Assembly (NCBI GenBank): GCA_002450075.1
Contig: DJYJ01000047.1
Location: forward strand, 1 to 29,464
Direction: 5' to 3'
DNA length: 29,464 bases
DNA from: Clostridiales bacterium UBA6981
GTDB lineage: Bacteria; Bacillota; Clostridia; Oscillospirales; Oscillospiraceae
Shown here: positions 1 through 6,594 of the stretch, piece by piece
Numbering within the stretch: position 1 is the first letter of the stretch
Layout: each line of letters begins with the position of its first letter
Program-made: the position numbers and the translations under genes
The notes under the pieces: model-generated
The model's input: only the letters and a program-made list of their open reading frames with translations
Told to the model about the DNA's origin: nothing
The model's database searches: none

Positions 1-864
1 TTCCGCCGCGAGGTCATGCGTACCTACGGCGCCGAGGTGACGCCCTCCCCGTCCAATACCACGGCCGTGGGACGCAAGATCCTCGAGGAGTTCCCGGGCA
101 CGACCGGCTCGCTCGGCTGCGCGATCTCCGAGGCCGTCGAGGTCGCGACCGCCAACCCCGGCTACCGCTATGTGCTCGGCAGCGTGCTCAACCAGGTGCT
201 GCTGCACCAGAGCGTCATCGGTCTCGAGGCCAAGGCCGCGCTGGACAAATACGGCGTGAAGCCCGACATCATCATCGGCTGCGCCGGCGGCGGGTCGAAC
301 CTGGGCGGCCTCATCAGCCCCTTCATGGGCGAGAAGCTGCGCGGCGAGGCGGATTACCGCATCATCGCCGTCGAGCCGGCCTCCTGCCCCAGCTTCACGC
401 GCGGCAAATTCGCCTATGACTTCTGCGACACGGGCATGATCTGCCCGCTGGCGAAGATGTACACGCTCGGAAGCGGCTTTATCCCCTCGGCCAACCACGC
501 CGGCGGGCTGCGCTTCCACGGCATGTCCCCCACGCTCTCGCAGCTTTACGCCGACGGACTGATGGAGGCGCGCGCCGTCGAGCAGACCTCGGTGTTCGAG
601 GCGGCGGAGCTCTTTGCCCGCGTCGAGGGCATCCTCCCCGCGCCGGAGAGCAGCCACGCGATCCGCGTCGCGATCGACGAGGCCTTAAAGTGCAAGGAGA
701 CGGGCGAGGCGAAGGACATCCTTTTCGGTCTGACCGGCACGGGCTATTTCGATCTCGTCGCGTATCAGAAGTTCAACGACGGATTGATGAGCGATTATAT
801 CCCCACGGACGAGGATCTTGCGAAGGGCTTTGCGGGTCTGCCGCAGGTGCCGGGACAGGATTGA
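1..864 (+). CDS. trpB: Tryptophan synthase beta chain, TrpB2-type (5' truncated by window)
   Basis: This is the C-terminal part of a PLP-dependent TrpB-like enzyme, which condenses indole with serine to make tryptophan. The reading frame is open from base 1, before the first in-window Met at 16, so the gene starts outside the window. Visible family features are a YGAEV-PSPS segment followed by T-GR, and the glycine-rich phosphate-binding stretch GCAGGGSNLGG near residues 94-104. The long distance between these and the wording around them resemble the long TrpB2 subfamily more than the canonical TrpB partner of TrpA. No trpA or other trp gene lies downstream; the gene ends at a strong terminator and faces a convergent operon. 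The TrpB2 assignment is inferred from motif style. A related PLP beta-replacing enzyme is the main alternative. Confidence 0.85.
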   Translation, partial: FRREVMRTYGAEVTPSPSNTTAVGRKILEEFPGTTGSLGCAISEAVEVATANPGYRYVLGSVLNQVLLHQSVIGLEAKAALDKYGVKPDIIIGCAGGGSNLGGLISPFMGEKLRGEADYRIIAVEPASCPSFTRGKFAYDFCDTGMICPLAKMYTLGSGFIPSANHAGGLRFHGMSPTLSQLYADGLMEARAVEQTSVFEAAELFARVEGILPAPESSHAIRVAIDEALKCKETGEAKDILFGLTGTGYFDLVAYQKFNDGLMSDYIPTDEDLAKGFAGLPQVPGQD

Positions 865-900
865 GGTTCCGCCCTCTCCGCGGGAAAAGCGGGAAATAAC

Positions 901-937
901 AAAAACCTGTGAAAACGATTTGTTTTCACAGGTTTTT
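901..937. terminator. Bidirectional Rho-independent terminator
   Basis: A perfect 16-bp stem (901-916 pairs with 922-937) encloses a 5-nt loop. The outer A/T stretches give a U-tract in either direction. It sits between the convergent trpB-like gene and the minus-strand ECF S-component gene, so it can serve both. Confidence 0.92.
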
Positions 938-944
938 TTGTTTG

Positions 945-1499
945 CTATGTTTCTTCGGAGATCTGCTTTCCGTGCACCGCCGGCGTGCCGAGGAATTTTT
1001 CCATCACCCGGTACAGCGGCCGGTAGAGCGCCAGCGTGAAGACAAAGTTGCCGCCGCAGTGCGTCAGGTCATAGGGGATGCCCGCGACCCACATGGCGAA
1101 AAAGCCCTCCCAGCCGCCGTTGATGGCGAACCATTCGAGATACATCAGCGGCCCGAACACAAGGCCGAACACCGCCGCGATCACCGCCCACATGAGCGCG
1201 GAATCGTTCTTGCGGAAGGCCATCGCGATCGCGACCAGCAGCGGCCAGGTGTAGAGATAACCGAACCACCAGACCCCGCCGCCGAAGATCAGCCCCTCAA
1301 GCATGACGTAGACGGCGACGGCATACATCGCCCGCCAGCCAAAGAAGATCGTCGTGAGGATGATGATCACGGCGTTGAGGTTGATGTTCGGGATTGAGGC
1401 GAGAGCGGCCTTTGTCGCAAAGAGCAGCGCGCCCATCAGCGCGAGGATGCAGATCTCCCTGGCTGTGAGCTTACCAGCCGGTCGTGAGGGTGATCTCAT
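945..1499 (-). CDS. ECF transporter S-component, probable cobalamin specificity
   Basis: This 184-residue integral membrane protein has about five or six hydrophobic segments. Its N-terminus, KLTAREICILALMGALLF, is the typical opening of Clostridia ECF S-components, the substrate-binding subunits of energy-coupling-factor vitamin importers. No EcfA or EcfT gene is nearby, so it would have to share an energising module encoded elsewhere (group II arrangement). Its start lies inside the upstream DUF4430 gene (29-nt overlap). No in-frame ATG, GTG or TTG exists between that ATG and residue 22, and the conserved KLT-RE segment needs the early start, so translational coupling is likely. Substrate is inferred from the cobalamin riboswitch heading the operon, not from binding residues. 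Another B12-related compound such as a cobinamide is possible. Confidence 0.8.
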   Translation of the reverse strand: MRSPSRPAGKLTAREICILALMGALLFATKAALASIPNINLNAVIIILTTIFFGWRAMYAVAVYVMLEGLIFGGGVWWFGYLYTWPLLVAIAMAFRKNDSALMWAVIAAVFGLVFGPLMYLEWFAINGGWEGFFAMWVAGIPYDLTHCGGNFVFTLALYRPLYRVMEKFLGTPAVHGKQISEET

Positions 1500-1869
1500 A
1501 GCTCTCGCCGTCCGCGATCATCGTGTCGTCCACGCCGGTCATGAGCATCTCGCCGCCCTTGGTGAAGCACCACCACTGCTGTGCGCCTTCGTCGGCGGTC
1601 TCGCCGTCGACCGTCAGCACGTACAGGCCATACTCGCTCTCGGTGCCTTCGATGAGCTTCTGCTCCTCGAGCGCGCCGCGCAGGTTTTCCGCGTCGGTCG
1701 CGAAGGCAAAGTCCTTGGTCGAGCCGTCGCCGTGCACGACGGTGACGGTCAGCTTCTTGCCGCCCTCCTGTGCCGCCGGCTTATTGGCGTTGTAGATGAG
1801 CAGCGCGCCGATGACGAGTACAAGCAAAAGCGCCACGGCAATGATGATGTTTCGGGTTTTTTTGTTCAT
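1471..1869 (-). CDS. Membrane-anchored DUF4430 (transcobalamin C-terminal-like) protein
   Basis: This 132-residue protein has one N-terminal hydrophobic helix (about residues 8-25) and no lipobox Cys, so it should be tethered by an uncleaved anchor with the rest outside the cell. Residues about 40-132 match the DUF4430 pattern: a VTVVHGDGS strand, a region around NLRGALEEQKLI, a Y-LYVLTVDG strand and the QQWWCFTKGGE segment, ending in a short strand. DUF4430 is related to the C-terminal domain of animal transcobalamin/intrinsic factor. It is the first gene behind a cobalamin riboswitch and overlaps an ECF S-component, which supports a role in capturing cobalamin and handing it to the importer. 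The ribosome site AAAGGAGAG precedes the ATG at good distance. Cobalamin binding is an inference from family and context. Confidence 0.85.
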   Translation of the reverse strand: MNKKTRNIIIAVALLLVLVIGALLIYNANKPAAQEGGKKLTVTVVHGDGSTKDFAFATDAENLRGALEEQKLIEGTESEYGLYVLTVDGETADEGAQQWWCFTKGGEMLMTGVDDTMIADGESYEITLTTGW

Positions 1870-1911
1870 TTCAAACCTCTCCTTTCTTATGTTTCACCGA
1901 ACATCACACAA

Positions 1912-1950
1912 GGAAAAAGAGAGAAGATGGGGCATCTGACCCATACCCCA
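1912..1950 (-). terminator. Possible riboswitch-controlled terminator in the leader
   Basis: In the leader RNA between the B12 box and the DUF4430 start, an 8-bp hairpin (1943-1950 with 1928-1935, one G-U pair, 7-nt loop) is followed by a pyrimidine-rich, U-rich run at 1912-1927. Such a hairpin could end transcription when cobalamin is bound. The stem is modest, so control at translation initiation is also possible. Confidence 0.5.
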
Positions 1951-1984
1951 AATTCGTCCGGAAGTCCGCGGATCCTTGTGCGAC

Positions 1985-2180
1985 ACGGCGCCTCCCTTCG
2001 GCGGCGCCGTACGGGCAGGTCTTCTGACTTCGGAGGCTTTGGATGAGCGCGGTAAACGTCGTTCACCCGCCGCCCCGCTTCACAGTGACGGCCTCGCGCG
2101 GGAATTTCACCCGCATTCCCCTGTTGACTGCGGCCCGGTCTCCGCTTGCGCGGATACGGCGCAGATCCCGTTTCGATCGC
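1985..2180 (-). promoter_or_regulatory. Cobalamin (B12/adenosylcobalamin) riboswitch
   Basis: Read on the minus strand, the leader contains the B12 box AGTCAGAAGACCTGCC (2029-2014). Upstream of it is the conserved core AACAGGGGAATGCGGGTGAA (2125-2106), then the GCCGTCACTGTG segment (2092-2081). An 8-bp hairpin right after the B12 box (1985-1992 with 2003-2010, 10-nt loop) has the position of P13, whose loop makes the kissing contact in this class. Together these identify the cobalamin riboswitch family. It precedes the DUF4430 and ECF S-component genes, so bound cobalamin should switch them off. Outer edges are approximate. Confidence 0.95.
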
Positions 2181-2190
2181 TTGCGCGAAG

Positions 2191-2219
2191 AGTATAGCAC
2201 GCCGCCGCCGGGAAAACAA
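2191..2219 (-). promoter_or_regulatory. Promoter of the riboswitch operon
   Basis: Minus-strand -35 TTGTTT (2219-2214) and -10 TATACT (2196-2191) are separated by 17 nt. This puts the transcript start just before the riboswitch. The -35 lies in the loop of the GC hairpin at 2201-2232. Confidence 0.75.
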
Positions 2220-2232
2220 TCCCGGCGGCGGC
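2201..2232 (-). terminator. Strong GC hairpin downstream of ABC exporter, no U-tract
   Basis: A perfect 12-bp GC-only stem (2201-2212 with 2221-2232) has an 8-nt A/T-rich loop. It lies about 40 nt after the stop of the minus-strand ABC permease gene, so it may end that transcript or protect its 3' end. It is preceded, not followed, by a U-run in that direction, so it is not a textbook terminator. Confidence 0.45.
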
Positions 2233-2272
2233 AAAAATGTATAGAGGTTCCTGCGCGAGGAGCGGCGGCGTC

Positions 2273-2920
2273 TTACAGATCGACCTTTTCGAAGATCGTC
2301 TCCGCGCGGCGGGTGCCGAGGGCGGTCAGCAGCGCGAAGAGCGCCGCGCCGGCAGCGAGCACGGCCAGCTTTGCGCCGAGATGCTGCGGATCGGGCGTGT
2401 CGAGCACGTCGCGGAAGAAGGGCAGGACAAAACAGCAGGCCTCAAGGGCAAAGATCAGGAGGAACACCCACAGCGACACGACCAGAAACGGCTTGCCGAC
2501 CGCCGCGGGGTTTTTGTACAGCCGCGGCAGAAACAGCGCGTTGAACACGCCCGCCACAATAAGCGCCAGACCGAAGAGCGCAACGTTCACGTCCATGCCC
2601 GCGGGGTTGGGCCCGAGCTTCAGCGCGCCGCGCAAAATCGCAAAGGGCACGCAGAGGGCGAGCTGCATAAGCTCCATGATCACGAAGTACAGCGCGCGGG
2701 CGCGCACCGCGTCCCTCTTGCGCACGGGCAGCAGCAGCGTATAGTACAGATCGTTGTTCTCGCGCGCCGATAGGCAGGCGTAAAACAGCCCCAGTGAGGC
2801 GAAAAAAATCGGCAGATACATGGGATAGCCGGGGATGAGCATCATTGCCCCGAAGGCGAGGAACATCCAGCTTGTCGGATGCGCAAAGAGCGCAAATTCT
2901 TTCCTCAGCAGCTTAGCCAT
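2273..2920 (-). CDS. ABC-2 type exporter permease subunit
   Basis: This 215-residue polytopic membrane protein starts MAKLLRKEFALF. It has about six hydrophobic stretches separated by short charged loops, including a LPVRKRDAVRAR cytoplasmic loop typical of ABC-2 permeases found with stand-alone ATPases. It is the partner of the upstream ATPase, whose stop overlaps this start by 8 nt (ATGGCTAA). The ATG at 2920 is preferred over an earlier in-frame Met because GGAGG lies 9 nt before it and the earlier start would run deep into the ATPase gene. The substrate cannot be read from the sequence. Systems of this shape with a small DNA-binding regulator in front are often linked to envelope stress, antibiotic resistance or lipid/peptide export. 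Confidence 0.85.
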   Translation of the reverse strand: MAKLLRKEFALFAHPTSWMFLAFGAMMLIPGYPMYLPIFFASLGLFYACLSARENNDLYYTLLLPVRKRDAVRARALYFVIMELMQLALCVPFAILRGALKLGPNPAGMDVNVALFGLALIVAGVFNALFLPRLYKNPAAVGKPFLVVSLWVFLLIFALEACCFVLPFFRDVLDTPDPQHLGAKLAVLAAGAALFALLTALGTRRAETIFEKVDL

Positions 2921-3761
2921 CGTCTCTCGCCTCCCTGTCCAGATGCACCATGATCTCCTCGAGCCCGGCCGTGTGGCCGCCCAGCTCCTCCAGCCTGCCG
3001 CGCTCAACGAGCGCGGTAAAGCCCTCCTTGGCGCGCTTGCAGCCGATCAGGCGGCTGCGGTAGGTCTCCGCCTGCTCCGCGCTCAGAGCGACCGCGCGGT
3101 ATTTCTCCCGCAGCTCCCGGAGCGGCAGGGAAAAGACGATCTCACCGTTCCGTATATAGGTCACGTCGTCGGCGCACTTGTCGAGATCCTCGGTGATATG
3201 GGTGGAGAAGAGGATGCTCACGCCCTCGTCGGCAAGCGTGAGGAACACATCGCACAGCTCGTCGCGCGAGACGGGATCGAGCCCGCTCGTCGGCTCGTCG
3301 AGGATCAGCAGCTCCGCCCGGTGGCTGAGCGCGAGGGCGAGCGCGTACTTGACCTGCATGCCTGCCGAAAGCGCCTTGGGCGTTTTGCTCTCGTCCAGGG
3401 CAAAGAGCTTGAGATAACGCCGGTAGGCCGCCTCGTCCCAGTTGTCGTAAAAGCTGTGCGTTACGGCCGTGATGGCGGAGAGCTTTTTGTGGGGGTAATA
3501 ATTCGCGCCGCCGGAGACGAAGGCAATGCGCCGCTTGATCTCCTGTTCGTGAGCCGGGAAATCAAGACCGAAAAACCTGACCTCGCCCGCGGAGGGATGG
3601 ACGATGTTGAGCATGCTCTTGAGCGTTGTGGTCTTGCCCGCGCCGTTGCGGCCGATGAAGCCCATGATCCGCCCGCGGGAGAGGGAGAAGCCGACGTCCC
3701 TCAGCCGGAACGCCGGATATTCCTTGCAGAGGCCGCGGATCTCCAGCACCGTCTCAGCCAT
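2913..3761 (-). CDS. ABC transporter ATP-binding protein
   Basis: This 282-residue ATPase energises the adjacent ABC-2 permease. It shows Walker A GRNGAGKTT (residues about 38-46), a signature LSAGMQVKYAL, Walker B LLILDEPTSGLD and the H-loop STH, then a C-terminal extension as in BcrA/YtrB-type exporters. An upstream GTG at 3770 would add three residues, but the ribosome site GGAGGG would then sit only about 3 nt away. The ATG at 3761 has it at about 11 nt and gives an 8-nt ATGGCTGA overlap with the regulator gene, matching the overlap at the other end. Regulator, ATPase and permease are therefore probably one translationally coupled transcript. Confidence 0.93.
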   Translation of the reverse strand: MAETVLEIRGLCKEYPAFRLRDVGFSLSRGRIMGFIGRNGAGKTTTLKSMLNIVHPSAGEVRFFGLDFPAHEQEIKRRIAFVSGGANYYPHKKLSAITAVTHSFYDNWDEAAYRRYLKLFALDESKTPKALSAGMQVKYALALALSHRAELLILDEPTSGLDPVSRDELCDVFLTLADEGVSILFSTHITEDLDKCADDVTYIRNGEIVFSLPLRELREKYRAVALSAEQAETYRSRLIGCKRAKEGFTALVERGRLEELGGHTAGLEEIMVHLDREARDDG

Positions 3762-3978
3762 CGTTCTCACCGCCCTCCATCAGATCGTGTACTTTGTCGA
3801 TAAAAGCGTTGAACATGCTCTTGGGCGGGATCGCGATGCCGCGCTTTTCATCCGCCAGGAGGATGATCGTGTCGCCGGGCCGGATCGAGAACATGTCGCG
3901 CATCTCTTTGGGGATGACGATCTGCCCCTTTTCGCCCACCTTGGCCGAGGCGGCCAGCTTGCCCTTCGGTTCTTTCAT
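3754..3978 (-). CDS. AbrB/MazE/SpoVT-type DNA-binding regulator
   Basis: This 74-residue protein contains a swapped-hairpin AbrB-type domain: KVGEKGQIVIPKEMRDMFSI, then RPGDTIILLADEKRGIAI. A short C-terminal tail (about residues 53-74) may help dimer or tetramer formation. It is the first gene of the ABC exporter operon and has the ribosome site AAAGGAG before the ATG. AbrB-fold proteins commonly repress their own promoters. The upstream region holds an inverted repeat and a tandem repeat that could be its binding sites, so autoregulation of the exporter is a reasonable inference. No toxin gene partner is present, so a toxin-antitoxin role is unlikely. Confidence 0.9.
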   Translation of the reverse strand: MKEPKGKLAASAKVGEKGQIVIPKEMRDMFSIRPGDTIILLADEKRGIAIPPKSMFNAFIDKVHDLMEGGENDG

Positions 3979-4000
3979 AGCGGCTCCTTTCTGTGTGAAA

Positions 4001-4027
4001 AGTATGATTTGTTATACTAATCATACT
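4001..4027. promoter_or_regulatory. Inverted-repeat operator candidate
   Basis: Perfect 9-bp arms AGTATGATT (4001-4009) and AATCATACT (4019-4027) flank a 9-nt centre. It lies at and just downstream of the likely -10 of the regulator-exporter promoter, where a bound repressor would block transcription. Confidence 0.6.
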
Positions 4028-4053
4028 TTATACCCCTTCTTAAGAAAAGTCAA
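4025..4053 (-). promoter_or_regulatory. Promoter candidate for regulator-ABC exporter operon
   Basis: Minus-strand TTGACT (4053-4048), a 17-nt spacer and TAAAGT (4030-4025). The -10 is imperfect, and the nearby TATAAA and TATGAT sequences could be used instead with poorer spacing. Confidence 0.5.
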
Positions 4054-4078
4054 GAAGTTCTTAAGAAAAGTCAAGAAG
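4037..4078. repeat. Perfect 21-bp tandem repeat with internal palindrome
   Basis: Two identical 21-bp units (4037-4057, 4058-4078) each begin with the palindrome TTCTTAAGAA and each carry a minus-strand TTGACT. The palindromes are 21 bp apart, two helical turns, so proteins bound to both would face the same side of the DNA. It lies between the divergent regulator/exporter and HAD genes. Confidence 0.85.
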
Positions 4079-4086
4079 TTTTCATC

Positions 4087-4115
4087 TTGCGCCGCGGCGC
4101 GCCGAATGGTATGAT
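4087..4115 (+). promoter_or_regulatory. Promoter candidate for HAD gene and downstream cluster
   Basis: TTGCGC (4087-4092) and TATGAT (4110-4115) are separated by 17 nt, about 35 nt before the HAD start codon. Confidence 0.55.
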
Positions 4116-4150
4116 AAATTGATTTAATATTGGTATAAAGAGAGAGACGC

Positions 4151-4801
4151 ATGAAATATAAATGCCTGGTTTTTGACCACGACGACACCGTGGTGAACAG
4201 CACGGCGACGATCCACCACCCCTGCTTCCAGCTGTTCCTCGACGAGCGCTATCCGGGGCGGACATGTTCGCTGGAGCATTATTTTGTCGCGAACTTTTCT
4301 CCCGGCTTTCTCGAGATGTGCCGGGGCGAGTTCGGCATGGACGAGGACGCGATCCGCGATGAGACGGCCTATTGGCTGAACTATGTCGAGACCCACGTCC
4401 CCACGGCCTATCCGGGGATCCGCGAGATCATGGAGCGCCAGCGCGCCGAGGGCGGGCTGATCGCCGTGGTGTCCCACTCGCACGAGCGGAACATCCTGCG
4501 CGACTGGGCGGCGAACGGTCTGCCGGCGCCCGACGCCGTCTACGGCTGGGAGCGGCCGGAGCGTGAGCGCAAGCCCTATCCCTTCCCGCTGGAGGATCTG
4601 ATGCGGCGCTATGCGCTGCGGCCGGAGGAGATGCTCATGATCGACGATCTCAAGCCCGGCTATGACATGGCGCGCGCCGCCTCCGTCCCCTTCGCGGCGG
4701 TCGGCTGGGCCAACGACATCCCCCGGATCGAGAGCTTTATGCGCCAAAACTGCGAACGCTATTTCAAGACCGTTGAGGAGCTGGACGCTTTTCTGCGGTA
4801 A
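4151..4801 (+). CDS. HAD-superfamily hydrolase
   Basis: This 216-residue cytosolic hydrolase is probably a small-molecule phosphatase. HAD motif I is FDHDDTVV (nucleophile D9, acid D11), motif II is the Ser in VVSHS, motif III the Lys in ERKPYP, and motif IV the acidic pair in MIDDLKPGYD. The segment between motifs I and II is helical, as in cap-type C1 members. Substrate cannot be named; phosphoglycolate phosphatase/beta-phosphoglucomutase-like enzymes are the nearest broad group. It starts the plus-strand cluster, 32 nt before the serine hydrolase gene and without an obvious terminator between them, so co-transcription is likely. A sugar-phosphate substrate would fit the lyxose isomerase at the other end of the cluster, but this is speculation. 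Confidence 0.9.
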   Translation: MKYKCLVFDHDDTVVNSTATIHHPCFQLFLDERYPGRTCSLEHYFVANFSPGFLEMCRGEFGMDEDAIRDETAYWLNYVETHVPTAYPGIREIMERQRAEGGLIAVVSHSHERNILRDWAANGLPAPDAVYGWERPERERKPYPFPLEDLMRRYALRPEEMLMIDDLKPGYDMARAASVPFAAVGWANDIPRIESFMRQNCERYFKTVEELDAFLR

Positions 4802-4833
4802 CGAGATTCTACTGTATTCAGGTGGAAACAGAC

Positions 4834-6576
4834 ATGATGAAAAACTGGAGAAAGATTCTGGCTTTGCTGCTGATGCTCGCGCTGCTGCTGCCGCTCGCTC
4901 CCGCCGCCATGGCCGAGGGCGAAGAGGATGACGCGCGCTTTGCCGGCCGGAGCTGGGAGGAGATCGTCGACGAATTCCTCTCCGAGCACAACGCGGCGCC
5001 CGAATCCGTCGCCTGCGGCTGGTGCAACACCGTCACGGGCGAGGAGCACTATCACAACGCCGACCAGTATATGGTCTCCGGCAGCATGTACAAGGTGCCG
5101 ATCAACATGATCTTCACCGAAAAGGTACATAACGGCGAGATCGGCTGGGACACCTTCATCGGCGGCTATCGCTACGAATACTGCCTGCACGCGACGATCG
5201 TGGATTCCAACAACGACATCGCCAAGGGCATGTGGGACTACCTCGGCGGCTATCAGCCCTACCGGCACATCCTGGCGCCCTATATGGGCGAGGACCCCGA
5301 CACGGTGGAGGAAAAGTTTTATGAGAACAACTTCTTCACGCCGCGCCAGATGATCTATGCGCTGAAGCTTCTTGCGACCGAGTCCGAGCGTTTCCCGAAG
5401 CTGATCGACGAGATGCTGCAGGCCGAGCCGAACAAATATTTCAAGGCGCGCGAGCACGACTATGATATTGCGCAGAAATACGGCTACTGGCCCGACCCGA
5501 ACAGCTATCACGTCGCGCTCAACGACTGCGCGATCATCTATACCGAGGAGCCGATCTGCATCGTGATCTTCATCGACTCGGTCAACGAGCAGGCGAGCCG
5601 GGAGCTGCTGAAGGACTACTGCGATCTGATGATCGCGTATACGGAATACACCACGCCCGCGCGCAGGGAGGCCGAGCGCCGCAAGGCCGAGGAGGCCGCG
5701 ATCGCCGCGCTGAACGAGGCCACCCCCGTGCCGCAGGAGACCGCAAGCGGCGGCGAGCCGTCCGAGCCCTCCGTGACAGCCGCGCCGCAGAACGAGCCCG
5801 GCATGCCGCAGCCGGAGGAGGAAGAACGCGCGCCGGGGCTGTTCTGGCCGGTCGCGCTGGGACTTTGTACATTCGCAGGCGCTGTCTGGCTCAGCCTGCG
5901 GGCGATCCGCCGCGCGCGGCGCGGCAAGCTCTCGCTGCCCTGGGCGCTCGCGGCCGTGCTCTTCGGCGCGGCGGTGATCCTGGTGTGTCTGCTGCCGGGC
6001 GAGCGCGCGGCAAAGTCCGCTTCCCCCGGCGCAGCAGCGGAGGAGGGCGCCTCGAGCGCCGAGGCGCAGGCAGCGGTGACGGAATTTTTCGATTCGCTTA
6101 TCGCGCGCGACTATGAGCGCGCCTGTGCGCGCCTGTCCGGCGTCGCCACGCTGGGGCTGGAGGACACGCCCGCGAGCGAGGACGCCGCGCGGCTGATGGA
6201 GGCGGTGCGAGAGAGCTGGAGCTGGCGGCTGTACGGCGACTGCGCGCTGACGCGCAGCGGCGCAACACAGCAGGTCGTCTTCAACTCGCTCGATCTTTCG
6301 CGCATGCGCGACGACATCCGCGCCGCCACCGAAGAAGAGGTCGAGCGGCTCGCCGCCGCGCTTCCGGCGGACGAGATCTACGCCGAGGACGGCGGCTATC
6401 TCCCGTCCTTTACCGAGCGTGCCTACGCCGCGGCGCTGGACGCCGCTCTCGCGCGCGCCGACGAATACTATGCCGCCACGGGGCTGAACATCCGTCTTGT
6501 GAAGGACGGCGGCGAATGGCTGATCGTCCCCGACAGCGCCCTGTACGGCGCGCTGACGGGCGGCGCGGTGAGATGA
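4834..6576 (+). CDS. Membrane-tethered class A beta-lactamase-like serine hydrolase with C-terminal extracellular domain
   Basis: This 580-residue protein has a signal-type N-terminus (KNWRKILALLLMLALLLPLA, cleavage near AMA). Residues about 40-260 follow the beta-lactamase2/penicillin-recognising pattern: S-x-x-K at SMYK (S84, K87), an S-N-N motif in DSNND (about 124-128) and a K-Y-G triad equivalent (about 215-217). A charged Ala/Glu/Pro-rich linker follows, then two membrane helices (about 336-356 and 368-388) joined by an Arg-rich loop, and a final domain of about 170 residues rich in helices, possibly NTF2-like. Both ends would be outside the cell. The ATG at 4834 has AGGTGG 8 nt upstream; a GTG at 4822 is the alternative. 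The function may be peptidoglycan hydrolysis or sensing rather than drug resistance. Confidence 0.8.
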   Translation: MMKNWRKILALLLMLALLLPLAPAAMAEGEEDDARFAGRSWEEIVDEFLSEHNAAPESVACGWCNTVTGEEHYHNADQYMVSGSMYKVPINMIFTEKVHNGEIGWDTFIGGYRYEYCLHATIVDSNNDIAKGMWDYLGGYQPYRHILAPYMGEDPDTVEEKFYENNFFTPRQMIYALKLLATESERFPKLIDEMLQAEPNKYFKAREHDYDIAQKYGYWPDPNSYHVALNDCAIIYTEEPICIVIFIDSVNEQASRELLKDYCDLMIAYTEYTTPARREAERRKAEEAAIAALNEATPVPQETASGGEPSEPSVTAAPQNEPGMPQPEEEERAPGLFWPVALGLCTFAGAVWLSLRAIRRARRGKLSLPWALAAVLFGAAVILVCLLPGERAAKSASPGAAAEEGASSAEAQAAVTEFFDSLIARDYERACARLSGVATLGLEDTPASEDAARLMEAVRESWSWRLYGDCALTRSGATQQVVFNSLDLSRMRDDIRAATEEEVERLAAALPADEIYAEDGGYLPSFTERAYAAALDAALARADEYYAATGLNIRLVKDGGEWLIVPDSALYGALTGGAVR

Positions 6577-6594
6577 AGGGAGGAAGAGGAACGT

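Noticed and set aside
3754..3978. MazE-type antitoxin of a toxin-antitoxin pair
   Set aside because: No toxin-sized ORF accompanies it. It overlaps an ABC ATPase gene, which fits a local regulator.
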